Assembly (NCBI RefSeq): GCF_004745635.1
Contig: NZ_SRLB01000006.1
Span: 310,001 to 374,000 of the forward strand
Reading direction: 5' to 3'
Length of the DNA stretch: 64,000 nucleotides
Origin: Methylobacterium nonmethylotrophicum
GTDB taxonomy: Bacteria; Pseudomonadota; Alphaproteobacteria; Rhizobiales; Beijerinckiaceae
A program made the position numbers and the translations under genes. The notes below the pieces were generated by a model. The model made no database searches. It saw nothing but the letters and a program-made list of their open reading frames with translations, and had not been told where the DNA came from. Of the stretch, positions 35,410 to 45,861 are shown piece by piece. How positions within the stretch are numbered: the stretch's first letter is position 1; each line of letters opens with the position of its first letter.

Positions 35410-36663
35410 ATGAGATCAGATCAGGGCGTCGGCCCCGAGAACAGCGCTGGCCCGAAGACGCGCCGGCGCGGTGGATGGCTGCTGGCCCTCGTGGTCCTGG
35501 CAGGGGCCGGCGGCGCCTATGCGTGGCAGCACCGCCCGCACGCGGAGGCTCCGAAACCCGCCGCGCGGGCCCCCGCCCCGGTGCCGGTCACCTTCGCGCA
35601 GGTCGAGCAGGGGCCGTTCGGCGTGGTGCTCGGCAGCCTCGGCACGGTGCAGGCCTACAACACCGTGCAGGTGCGCAGCCGGGTCGACGGCGAGATCCTG
35701 AAGATCGGCTTTCGCGAAGGCCAGGTGGTGAAGAAGGGGGACCTTCTCGCCCAGGTCGACCCGCGACAGTACCAGGCCGCCCTCGACCAGGCGAGGGCGA
35801 AGAAGACCCAGGACGAGGCCAACCTGAAGAACGCCAAGGCCGACCTCGAGCGCTACACCAAGCTCGGCGACTACGCCTCGCGCCAGCAGACCGAGACGCA
35901 AGGGGCGCAGGTGAGCCAGCTCACCGCCCAGGTCGCCTCCGACCAGGCGGCGATCGACAACGCGACGGCGCAGCTCTCCTACGCGACGATCCAGGCGCCG
36001 ATCGACGGCGTCACGGGCTTCCGCCAGATCGATGTCGGCAACATCGTCAACGCGGCGCAGCAGACCGCGATCGTCACCATCACCCAGGTCGAGCCGATCT
36101 TCGTCGTCTACACCGCGCCCGAGGAGCAGCTGCGCGAGGTGACGAAGGCGCTCGCCGCAGGCCCGGTGCCGGTCGAGGCCTGGAGCACCGACGGCCTGAC
36201 GAAGCTCTCCGACGGGCGCCTCGACCTCGTCAACAACCAGGTCGACACCGCCACCGGCACGGTGCGGCTCAAGGCCTCCTTCGCCAACAAGGACCACGCC
36301 CTGTGGCCGGGCCTGTCGGTCTCGACCCGGATGCGCACCGGCACGATCCCCGATGCCGTCACGGTGCCGGACGACGCGGTGCAGCACGGGCCGAAGGGGC
36401 TCTACGCCTTCGTGGTCGACGACCAGAAGCGTGCCCGCATGCAGGCGGTCATGGTCGGGCGCTCCACCGATGGGCGCACCCAGGTGCTCAAGGGCCTGAC
36501 GCCGGGCCAGACCGTGATCTGGCGCGGCCAGTCGCGGGTGCAGGAGGGCGCGCTCGTCGGCGAGTCGAAGCCCGCGGGCCAGGAGGCGCGACAACAAGAG
36601 GCGCACCCGCAGGAAGCCCGGCAGGCGGGCAACGCCGCCCTGGCGCAGAGCGAGGCGCGCTGA
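35410..36663 (+). CDS. RND efflux periplasmic adaptor (MdtA-like)
   Basis: 417 aa from the ATG at 35410. N-terminal membrane anchor (GGWLLALVVLAGAGGAYAW), biotinyl-lipoyl half motifs (NTVQVRSRVDGEILKIGFRE and SYATIQAPIDGVTGFRQIDV), coiled-coil hairpin between them (about 130-200), then the beta-barrel and membrane-proximal domains. The Gln/Glu-rich C-terminal tail (EARQQEAHPQEARQAG) is unusual. It connects the RND pump downstream to an outer-membrane channel not encoded here. The permease gene starts one base after its stop. Confidence 0.94.
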   Translation: MRSDQGVGPENSAGPKTRRRGGWLLALVVLAGAGGAYAWQHRPHAEAPKPAARAPAPVPVTFAQVEQGPFGVVLGSLGTVQAYNTVQVRSRVDGEILKIGFREGQVVKKGDLLAQVDPRQYQAALDQARAKKTQDEANLKNAKADLERYTKLGDYASRQQTETQGAQVSQLTAQVASDQAAIDNATAQLSYATIQAPIDGVTGFRQIDVGNIVNAAQQTAIVTITQVEPIFVVYTAPEEQLREVTKALAAGPVPVEAWSTDGLTKLSDGRLDLVNNQVDTATGTVRLKASFANKDHALWPGLSVSTRMRTGTIPDAVTVPDDAVQHGPKGLYAFVVDDQKRARMQAVMVGRSTDGRTQVLKGLTPGQTVIWRGQSRVQEGALVGESKPAGQEARQQEAHPQEARQAGNAALAQSEAR

Positions 36664-36664
36664 C

Positions 36665-39600
36665 ATGCAGTTCGGTTCCGGGCAGGAGAGCGCGCGCAGC
36701 GGCGTCTCCGGCTACTTCATCCGATTCCCGATCGCGACCTCGCTCATCATGGCGGGGATCCTGTTCATCGGCATCGTGGCCTACCCGCTGCTCGGCGTGG
36801 CGCCGCTGCCGCAGGTCGACTTCCCGACGATCCAGGTGACGGCGCAGCTGCCCGGCGGCAGCCCCGAGACCATGGCGTCCTCGGTGGCCCAGCCGCTGGA
36901 GCGGCAATTCGCCCAGATCCCCGGCGTCAGCCAGATGACCTCGACGAGCGCGCTCGGCATCTCGTCGATCACGGTGCAGTTCGACCTCAACCGCAACATC
37001 GACGCGGCGGCGAACGACATCCAGGCGGCGATCAACGCCGCCGGCGGGCAGCTCCCGAAAACCCTGCCGAGCCCGCCGACCTACCGCAAGGTGAACCCGG
37101 CCGACTCGCCGATCCTGCTGCTCTCGGCCACCTCCGACACCCTGCCGCTGATCGAGGTCGACGACGCTGCCGACGTGCAGCTGGCGCAGCGGATCAGCCA
37201 GGTCTCGGGCGTCGGCCAGGTGCTGATCGGCGGGCAGCAGAAGCCGGCGGTGCGCATCCAGATCGATCCGGCGAAGCTCGTCGCCAAGGACCTGTCGCTG
37301 GAGGACGTCCGCACCCAGCTCTCGCTCACCACGGTCAACAACCCGAAGGGCAATTTCGACGGCGCGACCCGCAGCTACACGGTCTACGCCAACGACCAGC
37401 TGACCGCCTCGAAGGACTGGAACGACGTCATCATCGCCTACCGCAACGGCGCGCCCCTGCGCGTGCGCGACATCGGCCAGGCGGTGGCGGGGCCGGAGGA
37501 CGCCAAGCAGGCGGCCTGGGCGAACGGCCAGCGCGGCGTGTTCCTGGTCATCTTCAAGCAGCCCGGCGCCAACGTCATCGAGACGGTCGACCGCATCAAG
37601 GCCGAACTGCCCCGCATCACCGCGGCGCTCCCGGCCGGCATCGTGGTGAAGACGCTCAGCGACCGGACCCAGACCATCCGCGCCTCGGTCGAGGACGTGC
37701 AGTTCACGCTGCTCATCACCATCGCCCTCGTGGTGGCGGTGATCTTCGTGTTCCTGCGCTCGGTCTGGGCCACCATCATCCCGAGCGTGACGGTGCCGCT
37801 GGCCCTGCTCGGCGCCTGCGCCCTGATGTGGCTTGCCGGCTACACCCTCGACAACCTGTCGCTGATGGCGCTCACCATCGCGGTCGGCTTCGTCGTCGAC
37901 GACGCGATCGTGGTGCTGGAGAACATCGCCCGCTACGTCGAGGAGGGGATGAAGCCGATGCAGGCGGCGCTCAAGGGCGCCGGCGAGATCGGCTTCACCA
38001 TCGTGTCGATCTCGGTCTCGCTGATCGCGGTGCTGATCCCGCTGCTGCTCATGGGCGGCATCATCGGCCGGCTCTTCCGCGAGTTCGCGGTCGTGCTCTC
38101 GATGACGATCGGCGTCTCGGCCTTCGTGTCGCTGTCGCTGACCCCGATGATGGCCTCGCGCTTCCTGAAGGAGCACAAGGCCGAGCATCACGGGAAGCTC
38201 TACCGCTGGAGCGAGCGCGTCTTCGACGGGATGCTGCACGCCTACGAGTCCGCCCTCGACGTGGCGCTCCGCCACCACGTCATCACCTTCCTGACCTTTC
38301 TGGGCACGGTGGCGCTCACCGGCTACCTGTTCGTGATCATCCCGAAGGGCTTCTTCCCGCAGCAGGATACGGGCCTGATCATCGGCATCACCGAGGGCGG
38401 GCAGGACATCTCGTTCTCGGCCATGGAGGATCGCCAGCGCGCGGTCGGCCAGGTGATCCAGGCCGACCCGGACGTGGCGAGCGTCGCGATGTCGATCGGC
38501 GGCAACGGCCAGGCGCTCAATTCCGGCCGGATGTTCATCACGCTCAAGCCGAGGGACCACCGCGAGGCCGACGCGTTCCAGATCATCAACCGGCTGCGGC
38601 CGAAGCTCGACCGGCTTGAGGGCGTAAAAGTCTTCCTCCAAGCCTCGCAGGACGTGCGCACCGGCGGGCGCTCCTCGCGCACGCAGTTCGAGTACACGCT
38701 GCAGGACCCGAACCTCGACGAGCTCAACACCTGGTCGCCGCGGCTCCTCGAGAAGCTGAGGACCCTGCCGGAGCTGCGCGACGTCGCCACCGACCAGCAG
38801 ACCAGCGGCACGACGCTCACCCTGTCGATCAACCGCGACGCCGCCTCGCGCTTCGGCATCACGCCGCAGCTCATCGACGACACGCTCTACGACGCGATCG
38901 GCCAGCGCCAGGTGGCGCAGTACTTCACGCAGCTCAACAGCTACCACGTCGTGATGGAGATCCTGCCCTCGCTCCAGGGCAATCCGGACAGCTTGCGCAA
39001 CATCTACGTGAAGTCGCCGACGACGGGCGGCCAGGTGCCGCTCGCCGCCTTCGCGACCTGGACCACCGAGCCGGTGCGCCCGCTCTCGATCAGCCACCAG
39101 GGCCAGTTCCCGTCGGTGACGATCAGCTTCAACCTCGCCCCGAACGTGGCGCTCGGCCAGGCGACCGACGCGATCGACAAGGCCGCCAAGGAACTCGGCG
39201 TGCCGCCGACCCTGGCGACGGGCTTCCAGGGCACCGCCCAGGCGTTCCAGCAATCGCTCTCGACGGTGCCGCTCCTGATCGCCGCCGCGCTCGTGGTGGT
39301 CTACCTGATCCTCGGCATCCTCTACGAGAGCTACATCCACCCGCTGACCATCCTGTCGACCCTGCCCTCGGCCGGCGTCGGCGCGCTGGCGATGCTGCTG
39401 CTGTTCGGCTACGACTTCAGCCTGATCGCGCTCATCGGCATCATCCTGCTGATCGGCATCGTGAAGAAGAACGGCATCATGCTGGTCGACTTCGCGATCG
39501 TGGCCGAGCGCCACGAGGGGATCGGCCCCGAGGAGGCGATCCGCCGCGCCGCCCTGCTGCGCTTTCGTCCGATCCTGATGACCACGATGGCGGCGCTCCT

Positions 39601-39841
39601 CGGCGGCATCCCGCTGATGTTCGGCACCGGCACCGGCTCGGAGATCCGCCAGCCGCTGGGCTACGCCATGGTGGGCGGCCTCGCGGTGAGCCAGGTGCTG
39701 ACGCTGTTCACCACGCCGGTGATCTACATCTATCTCGACAAGCTCTCGGCCTTCCTGTCCGGGCGCTCGCACCGGCCGGACGCGCAGGACGAGACGCCGG
39801 AGGACGAGGCGCCGCCGCAGATGCGCGAGGCGGCGGAGTAG
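36665..39841 (+). CDS. RND efflux transporter permease (HAE1 / MdtB-like)
   Basis: 1058 aa, full length, 12 predicted membrane segments with two large periplasmic loops. Landmarks: FPIATSLIMAGILFIGIVAY (TM1), GFVVDDAIVVLENIARYVEE (TM4 with the proton-relay Asp pair), GFFPQQDTGLIIGITEGGQD after TM7 and RFRPILMTTMAALLGGIPLM. Proton-driven export of drugs or other hydrophobic compounds. Only one permease is present, unlike the MdtB-MdtC pair of E. coli, so it should form a homotrimer. The C-terminal tail is acidic. Confidence 0.95.
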   Translation: MQFGSGQESARSGVSGYFIRFPIATSLIMAGILFIGIVAYPLLGVAPLPQVDFPTIQVTAQLPGGSPETMASSVAQPLERQFAQIPGVSQMTSTSALGISSITVQFDLNRNIDAAANDIQAAINAAGGQLPKTLPSPPTYRKVNPADSPILLLSATSDTLPLIEVDDAADVQLAQRISQVSGVGQVLIGGQQKPAVRIQIDPAKLVAKDLSLEDVRTQLSLTTVNNPKGNFDGATRSYTVYANDQLTASKDWNDVIIAYRNGAPLRVRDIGQAVAGPEDAKQAAWANGQRGVFLVIFKQPGANVIETVDRIKAELPRITAALPAGIVVKTLSDRTQTIRASVEDVQFTLLITIALVVAVIFVFLRSVWATIIPSVTVPLALLGACALMWLAGYTLDNLSLMALTIAVGFVVDDAIVVLENIARYVEEGMKPMQAALKGAGEIGFTIVSISVSLIAVLIPLLLMGGIIGRLFREFAVVLSMTIGVSAFVSLSLTPMMASRFLKEHKAEHHGKLYRWSERVFDGMLHAYESALDVALRHHVITFLTFLGTVALTGYLFVIIPKGFFPQQDTGLIIGITEGGQDISFSAMEDRQRAVGQVIQADPDVASVAMSIGGNGQALNSGRMFITLKPRDHREADAFQIINRLRPKLDRLEGVKVFLQASQDVRTGGRSSRTQFEYTLQDPNLDELNTWSPRLLEKLRTLPELRDVATDQQTSGTTLTLSINRDAASRFGITPQLIDDTLYDAIGQRQVAQYFTQLNSYHVVMEILPSLQGNPDSLRNIYVKSPTTGGQVPLAAFATWTTEPVRPLSISHQGQFPSVTISFNLAPNVALGQATDAIDKAAKELGVPPTLATGFQGTAQAFQQSLSTVPLLIAAALVVVYLILGILYESYIHPLTILSTLPSAGVGALAMLLLFGYDFSLIALIGIILLIGIVKKNGIMLVDFAIVAERHEGIGPEEAIRRAALLRFRPILMTTMAALLGGIPLMFGTGTGSEIRQPLGYAMVGGLAVSQVLTLFTTPVIYIYLDKLSAFLSGRSHRPDAQDETPEDEAPPQMREAAE

Positions 39842-39850
39842 GGCGGGCCG

Positions 39851-40558
39851 TCACGGCGTGCAGGCGCGCCTCAGGGCGGCCCGGGCGAGGAGCCGGGTCG
39901 AATCGAGGGTGGGAAGGGGCGAGGTGTCGTCGTCGAGGAGCAGCGGCAACTCGGTGCAGCCCAGGATGACGGCGTCGCATCCCGCCGCGGCCATCCGGGT
40001 GATGACGCCCTGGCCATAGGCCAGTGCCTCCGGCGTGACGATGCCGCGCACCAGCTCGTCCATGATGATGCGGCCGATCTCGTCCCGCTCCGCGTCGCTC
40101 GGCCGGTAATGTTCGAGCCCGCGCGCCGCCAGGGCCTTGGGATAGACATCGCCGGCAACGAGCCAGCGCGTGCCGGTGACGCCGAGCCGCCGGTAACCGC
40201 GCCGCTCGGCCTCCTCGGCCACGACCTCGGCGATGGAAACCCAGGGCAGCGGCGAGCGCGGCAGGACCCACGGCATCGCCTGGTGGATGGTGTTGTCCGG
40301 GCAGATCAGGAAGGTGGCGCCGGCGGCGGCGAGCTTTTCCGCGGAGGACAGCATCAGCGCGGCAACACCCGCCCAATCCCCGGCCTCCAGGCAAACGACG
40401 TACTCCGCCAGCGAATGGCCGTGCAGCGCCACATCGGGATGCCCGTGCGGACCGAACGCGGCCTCGCCCTCGGCGCAGATCGTGCGGTAGCACAGGGCCG
40501 CCCCCTCCGCCGAGCAGGCGACGATGCCGATCGGGTGCGACGTGATCCGGTGAGGCAT
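39851..40558 (-). CDS. Aspartate/glutamate racemase family protein
   Basis: 235 aa. Two catalytic cysteines: C86 in FLICPDNTIHQAM and C201 in ILGCTELPLLLDD, as in PLP-independent Asp/Glu racemases. N-terminal GIVACSAEGAALCYR fits the aspartate racemase (RacX/YgeA) type. Interconverts D/L-aspartate or a related amino acid; substrate unconfirmed. Convergent with the RND permease gene, whose stop is 9 bp away. Confidence 0.92.
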   Translation of the reverse strand: MPHRITSHPIGIVACSAEGAALCYRTICAEGEAAFGPHGHPDVALHGHSLAEYVVCLEAGDWAGVAALMLSSAEKLAAAGATFLICPDNTIHQAMPWVLPRSPLPWVSIAEVVAEEAERRGYRRLGVTGTRWLVAGDVYPKALAARGLEHYRPSDAERDEIGRIIMDELVRGIVTPEALAYGQGVITRMAAAGCDAVILGCTELPLLLDDDTSPLPTLDSTRLLARAALRRACTP

Positions 40559-40634
40559 GGCTCAGGTCTCCGAGGAGCCGTGGCCGGAGAGCCGCGGCCA
40601 GCGGAGGATGGCCTCCGGTGTCGCGCCTGTCAGC

Positions 40635-41487
40635 TCACGCGGCCTCGATGAAGTCGCGCAGGATCGCGAAGGCGCGCTCCGGCGCGTCGCCGAAGACGCC
40701 GTGGCCGCACTCCGCGAAACGCTCCAACCGCACGTGGTCGGGGGGCAGGGCGGCCGCGAGCGCTTCGCTGAAGGCCATCGGCATGATCGGGTCACGGTCG
40801 CCCGCCATGACGAGGACGGGGCAGCGCAGGCGCGCGAGCGTCGACCGGAAATCCATCCGCCCCTGCTCGTTGGCGGGGCCGTTGAAGTGCAGGGCGGTGT
40901 CGTGGCGAATCAGCACGCGCCGCAGCGCGTCCGGGTCCGGCGGCGTCCGACGGCAGAGCGGCACGCAGGCGCGGAAGTACTCCGCCCGCCGCTCGGCGGT
41001 CGGCGCCATCCAGTAGGCCTCGGCGATCCGCGCGGCCTCCGGTCCGCCGAGCCGCAAGAACGCCTCGACGATCGCCGGAAACTCGACCTTGGCCGCCGTG
41101 CTGACCAGGACGAGCTTGCCGGGATGATCCGGATGGCGCGTCGCATAGGCCTGCGCGACATAGCCGCCCCACGACACGCCGAGCACGATCGGCCGCACGA
41201 GGCCCAGGGCGTCGCACAGGCCCTTCACGTCGTCGCCCCACTGGTCCAAGCGTCCAGGCGGAGCGGTCGCCGTCCTCGCTGCGACCGTTGCCACGATGAT
41301 CGTCGTAGATCACCTGCGCCAGGTCGGTGAGCTGGGTGAAGAGGGGCTTGAAGGCGCTGTGGTCGAAGCCCGGGCCACCATGCAGGAGCATAAGCGTCGG
41401 CTTCTCGCGCATGCCGCCGCCCGCGGGGACCAGCCCGGAATTCTCGACATCCAAGAAAAGGCGGACGCCGTTCACGGCGACGAACAT
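40635..41487 (-). pseudogene. Alpha/beta hydrolase interrupted by a one-base frameshift
   Basis: The N-terminal part from the ATG at 41487 (MFVAVNGVRLFLDVENSG, LMLLHGGPGFDHSAFKPLF, IYDDHRGNGRSEDGDRSAW) is in one frame; the rest (DQWGDDVKGLCDALGLVRPI, LGVSWGGYVAQAYATRHPD with the nucleophile Ser, VMAGDRDPIMP, ECGHGVFGDAP with the catalytic His) is in the next. Removing one C of the CC at 41246-41247 (plus strand) restores a proline iminopeptidase-like protein of about 283 aa with W-T-L-D-Q-W across the junction. Either a recent inactivating insertion or a sequencing error. All catalytic motifs remain intact. Confidence 0.85.
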
Positions 41488-41564
41488 GGCGGTGTCCGTT
41501 CCTCGACGAAGCGATCCATCCTGCGCCCGTGGCCGCGCCCCGCCGGCCGAAGCGATCGCGCCCC

Positions 41565-41960
41565 TCAGGCCACCGCCGCCTGCTGCTGCACGCTCAGCAG
41601 CATGTTGGCGATCTGGCGCACCTGCAGCTCGCTGTCCTGCAGCTCCTTCTTGCGGGCGCCGCCGAACGCGAACTCGTCGTGGTCGATGACCGGGACCGGG
41701 AGGCCGGCCTCCGCGAAATACTGCTCAAGACGGGCGAGGAGCTGCTGCCAGACACCGAGGCGCGACCAGCGGATGAAGGTCTGGGCCGCCATCCACCACG
41801 GCCCGTAATGCGCCGGCACGGCCCGCCAGTTGGTGTCGTGCCAGTGGCGCCAGAGGATCGCCTCGATGGTTCGCTTCAGGTCGTGAGGCTGTGTCTTGCC
41901 GCGGGGCCGGCAGCCCTCGAGCAAAGGTGCGAGCACGCTCCACTGCGCCTCCGTCAACAT
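41565..41960 (-). mobile_element. IS5-family orfA-like transposase fragment (DUF4096)
   Basis: 131 aa from the ATG at 41960, preceded by GAGGGG. The N-terminal ~85 residues match the IS5/IS1182-type helix-turn-helix part: MLTEAQWSVLAPLLEGCRPR, DLKRTIEAILWRHWHDTNWR, WWMAAQTFIRWSRLGVWQQL. No downstream DDE catalytic ORF is present; 78 bp beyond lies the frameshifted hydrolase gene. The C-terminus (ARKKELQDSELQVRQIANML) is not transposase-like. No terminal inverted repeats were found. Either a degraded element or a stand-alone DUF4096 protein. Confidence 0.7.
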
Positions 41961-42730
41961 CAACATCCCCTCGCCCAGGCGGCTCCCTGAGGTCATATTA
42001 CCAAGGGTAACCTGGTTCTTCAATCGCCACGTGAACAGGGGAATGGGATCGCGTGCACTCGCGGCGCCGCCGCGATCAGCGACTATCGTTTGCGTTCTAA
42101 CATGTGTACACTGCAAGCTATTGGCTTATTACTATAGAGATTAGGTGTTTCGGTTTGTAAATGCTTGCAGCTATCACTGAGTCTGCCTATAGACAACCAA
42201 TGAGCTAACAAAGGTTAGTGATCGACGGTTGGGTCGCGTTTTTGCGGGCGAATGATGAGATTTCTGTCGCAAATATTGCCGCGCCTGATCTGAACCTTCA
42301 CCGCCCAACCCTGGGAGAGTTTCACATCGAGGGCGAAAATGGTCGGCGGCAATGCCGATCTGCGTTGCGGCGCAACATTCTGACGCGACGAAGATCGCTG
42401 CCGCCCTCTGGGGCATGCGGACCCGCGACAGAGCGCCGACGATCGACGGGACCGATCTGAAACACGATGGAAACAATTTCAGGAGCCGGCGCGAAAGCAT
42501 CCCCGTGGCCGAGCCTGCCAGTGGCGCGATCACGTGCGATCCGGCCTCCGTGATCGGACCGCATGGTGCGCGGCGAACCGGCACGCCTTCCGCGCGTCTC
42601 GTCGGCGACAGGGTGGGGCTGGTCCGGCGCGCAGCCACGACCTCGACGCGTCGCGCGGCTCCACCGGCGAAACGCCAGAGACGACGAAGGCCGCGGAGGC
42701 GGCCGTCCTGCATCAGTCTGATTCGAGGGA
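41961..42730. other. Gene-free gap between the transposase fragment and tRNA-Ala
   Basis: 770 bp. 42100-42250 is AT-rich and unlike the flanks. Open frames over 42174-42779 on both strands are low-quality or read through the tRNA in antisense. No repeat of the tRNA 3' end (an attachment site) was found. Confidence 0.6.
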
Positions 42731-42806
<76 letters not shown>

Positions 42807-43010
42807 ACTTCGCCGGACGTTTGGGATCCGTCACGGGACCGGCTCGAAGCCCTCGGGGAGGGCGCCGCCGCCGGTGAGCGGCTGTATAGGAGGGTGCGGC
42901 GCCCGACACAAGCCCTCGGGGCGGGTCTTCGCGAAGTTTTCGTGACTGTCGCGAATCCCGCTTGTCCGACAGGGAGTTGGGCGAGCCGGGAGGGTCCGCC
43001 CGCGGGAGGT

Positions 43011-43397
43011 TCAGGATTCCTCGTCGCTCTCGATGTCGCCGTCGATGAAGTCGGAGACGTCGTCGCCGCTCTCCTCGTCCTCCTCCAGGAAGGTGTCGTC
43101 GTCGGTGCCGGCATCGCCCACATCCGCATCGTCGTCGACCGACACGTCGGCTCCGTCCTCGGCGGCCTCGACCTCGTCGAGGGAGACCATCTCGGGGGCG
43201 CCGGCCTCTTCCTCGGCCTCTTCCTCGCGCGGGGCGCGGTTGGCGATCGCCGGGGCGGGGACGCGGGTGGTGGAGAGGGCGGCGACCTGATAGACCGTGC
43301 CGCATTTCGGGCACACGGCGGGGTCCCTGCTGAGGTCGTAGAACTTCGCGCCGCAGCTCATGCACTGGCGCTTCAAGCCGAGTTCCGGTCTGGCCAC
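43011..43397 (-). CDS. TIGR02300-family protein (FYDL zinc-ribbon-like, acidic tail)
   Basis: 128 aa from the GTG at 43397 (VARPELGLKRQC). Two Cys pairs, CMSCGAKFYDLSRDPAVCPK and CG, form a predicted zinc ribbon, followed by a long Asp/Glu-rich tail (over 40 acidic residues). Common in Alphaproteobacteria, often beside aroA and cmk as here. Function unknown. A GTG three codons earlier (43406) is possible, but most family members begin M/V-A-[KR]-PELG. Confidence 0.9.
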   Translation of the reverse strand: MARPELGLKRQCMSCGAKFYDLSRDPAVCPKCGTVYQVAALSTTRVPAPAIANRAPREEEAEEEAGAPEMVSLDEVEAAEDGADVSVDDDADVGDAGTDDDTFLEEDEESGDDVSDFIDGDIESDEES

Positions 43398-43487
43398 GGT
43401 AATCACGTTCCTGTCGATGTCGGTAAGAGTGGGTTCGGTTAGTCGCGCCCGCCAGCCCTGTCAAATACCGGGCGGTCCGCCGGATGA

Positions 43488-44906
<1,419 letters not shown>

Positions 44907-44926
44907 GATCCGCGGTGGGAGCCACG

Positions 44927-45559
44927 ATGGTCATCGCGATCGACGGGCCGGCGGCCTCCGGCAAGGGGACGCTGGCCAAGCGCCTGGCGCTGTATTACGG
45001 CCTGCCGCACCTCGATACCGGCCTGCTCTACCGCGCGGTGGCGCTGACGCTCCTCGACGCGGGCCGCGACCTCGCCGACGAGGCCGCCGCGGCGGCGGCC
45101 GCGCAGAGCCTCAGCCCCGATTTCCTGGGCGATCCGCGCCTGCGCGGCAGCGCCATGGGGGAGGCGGCCTCGATCGTCTCGGCGCAGGGAGCGGTGCGCG
45201 CCGCCCTCCTCGACTGGCAGCGCCGCTTCGCCGGAGCCCCGGCCGGCGCGGTGCTCGACGGGCGCGACATCGGCACCGTGGTCTGCCCGGACGCGGCGGT
45301 GAAGCTGTTCGTCACCGCCTCGGCGGAGGAGCGCGCCCGCCGCCGTCACCGCGAGCTCGGGGGACGGGGCGAGCCGGTGGCCTACGAGGCGGTGCTCGCC
45401 GACATCCTGCGCCGCGACGCCCGCGACGCCGACCGCGACGCGGCTCCCCTGCGGGTGGCCGAGGACGCGGTGGTGATCGATACCACGAGCCTCGACGCCG
45501 AGGCCGCCTTCCGGGCCGCGACCCGGGTGGTGGATGGGCGGGGCGGCGAGAGGGGCTGA
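44927..45559 (+). CDS. cmk: (d)CMP kinase
   Basis: 210 aa from the ATG at 44927 ([20 protein letters not shown]). P-loop [46 protein letters not shown] and [18 protein letters not shown]. Phosphorylates CMP and dCMP to the diphosphates. 20 bp after the aroA stop, so probably co-transcribed. In many relatives rpsA follows; here a 140-bp palindrome and an ABC-F gene do. Confidence 0.97.
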   Translation: MVIAIDGPAASGKGTLAKRLALYYGLPHLDTGLLYRAVALTLLDAGRDLADEAAAAAAAQSLSPDFLGDPRLRGSAMGEAASIVSAQGAVRAALLDWQRRFAGAPAGAVLDGRDIGTVVCPDAAVKLFVTASAEERARRRHRELGGRGEPVAYEAVLADILRRDARDADRDAAPLRVAEDAVVIDTTSLDAEAAFRAATRVVDGRGGERG

Positions 45560-45577
45560 GCGGCAGTCTGAACCTTC

Positions 45578-45717
45578 CATCCCACCCACGACCTCATCCT
45601 GAGGTGCTGCCGCTTGCGGCAGCCTCGAAGGAGGGCTCCAGAAATCTCCGTGATCCCTGGAGCCCTCATTCGAGGCTCCCTTCAGTCGCACCTCAGGATG
45701 AGGTCGTGGGTGGGATG
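45578..45717. repeat. 140-bp nested palindrome (mosaic intergenic element)
   Basis: Outer arms 45578-45607 and 45688-45717 are perfect 30-bp inverted repeats (ends CATCCCACCCACGACC and GGTCGTGGGTGGGATG). Inside: GCTGCCGCTTGCGGCAGC hairpin (45606-45623) and CCTCGAAGGAGGGCTCCAG (45623-45641) against CTGGAGCCCTCATTCGAGG (45657-45675), one mismatch. This resembles rhizobial RIME-like intergenic repeats. 45718-45861 beyond it shows only the ABC-F leader. Confidence 0.85.
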
Positions 45718-45861
45718 AGTCGTCTTCACCTCCTCCGAATTTAGCGCCTCCAAGCCGCGGCGAAACCCGCCTGACACCCCGCTGCCACGAAGGCGTGGCA
45801 CGGTTCTTCCACGTCACCGCGCGCGACCCGGCGCGACCTTCACTTCGGACATCCCTCTCCC

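Noticed and set aside
36488..39772. 1094-codon minus-strand open frame opposite the RND permease gene
   Set aside because: Antisense artefact of codon use; the permease has intact family motifs.
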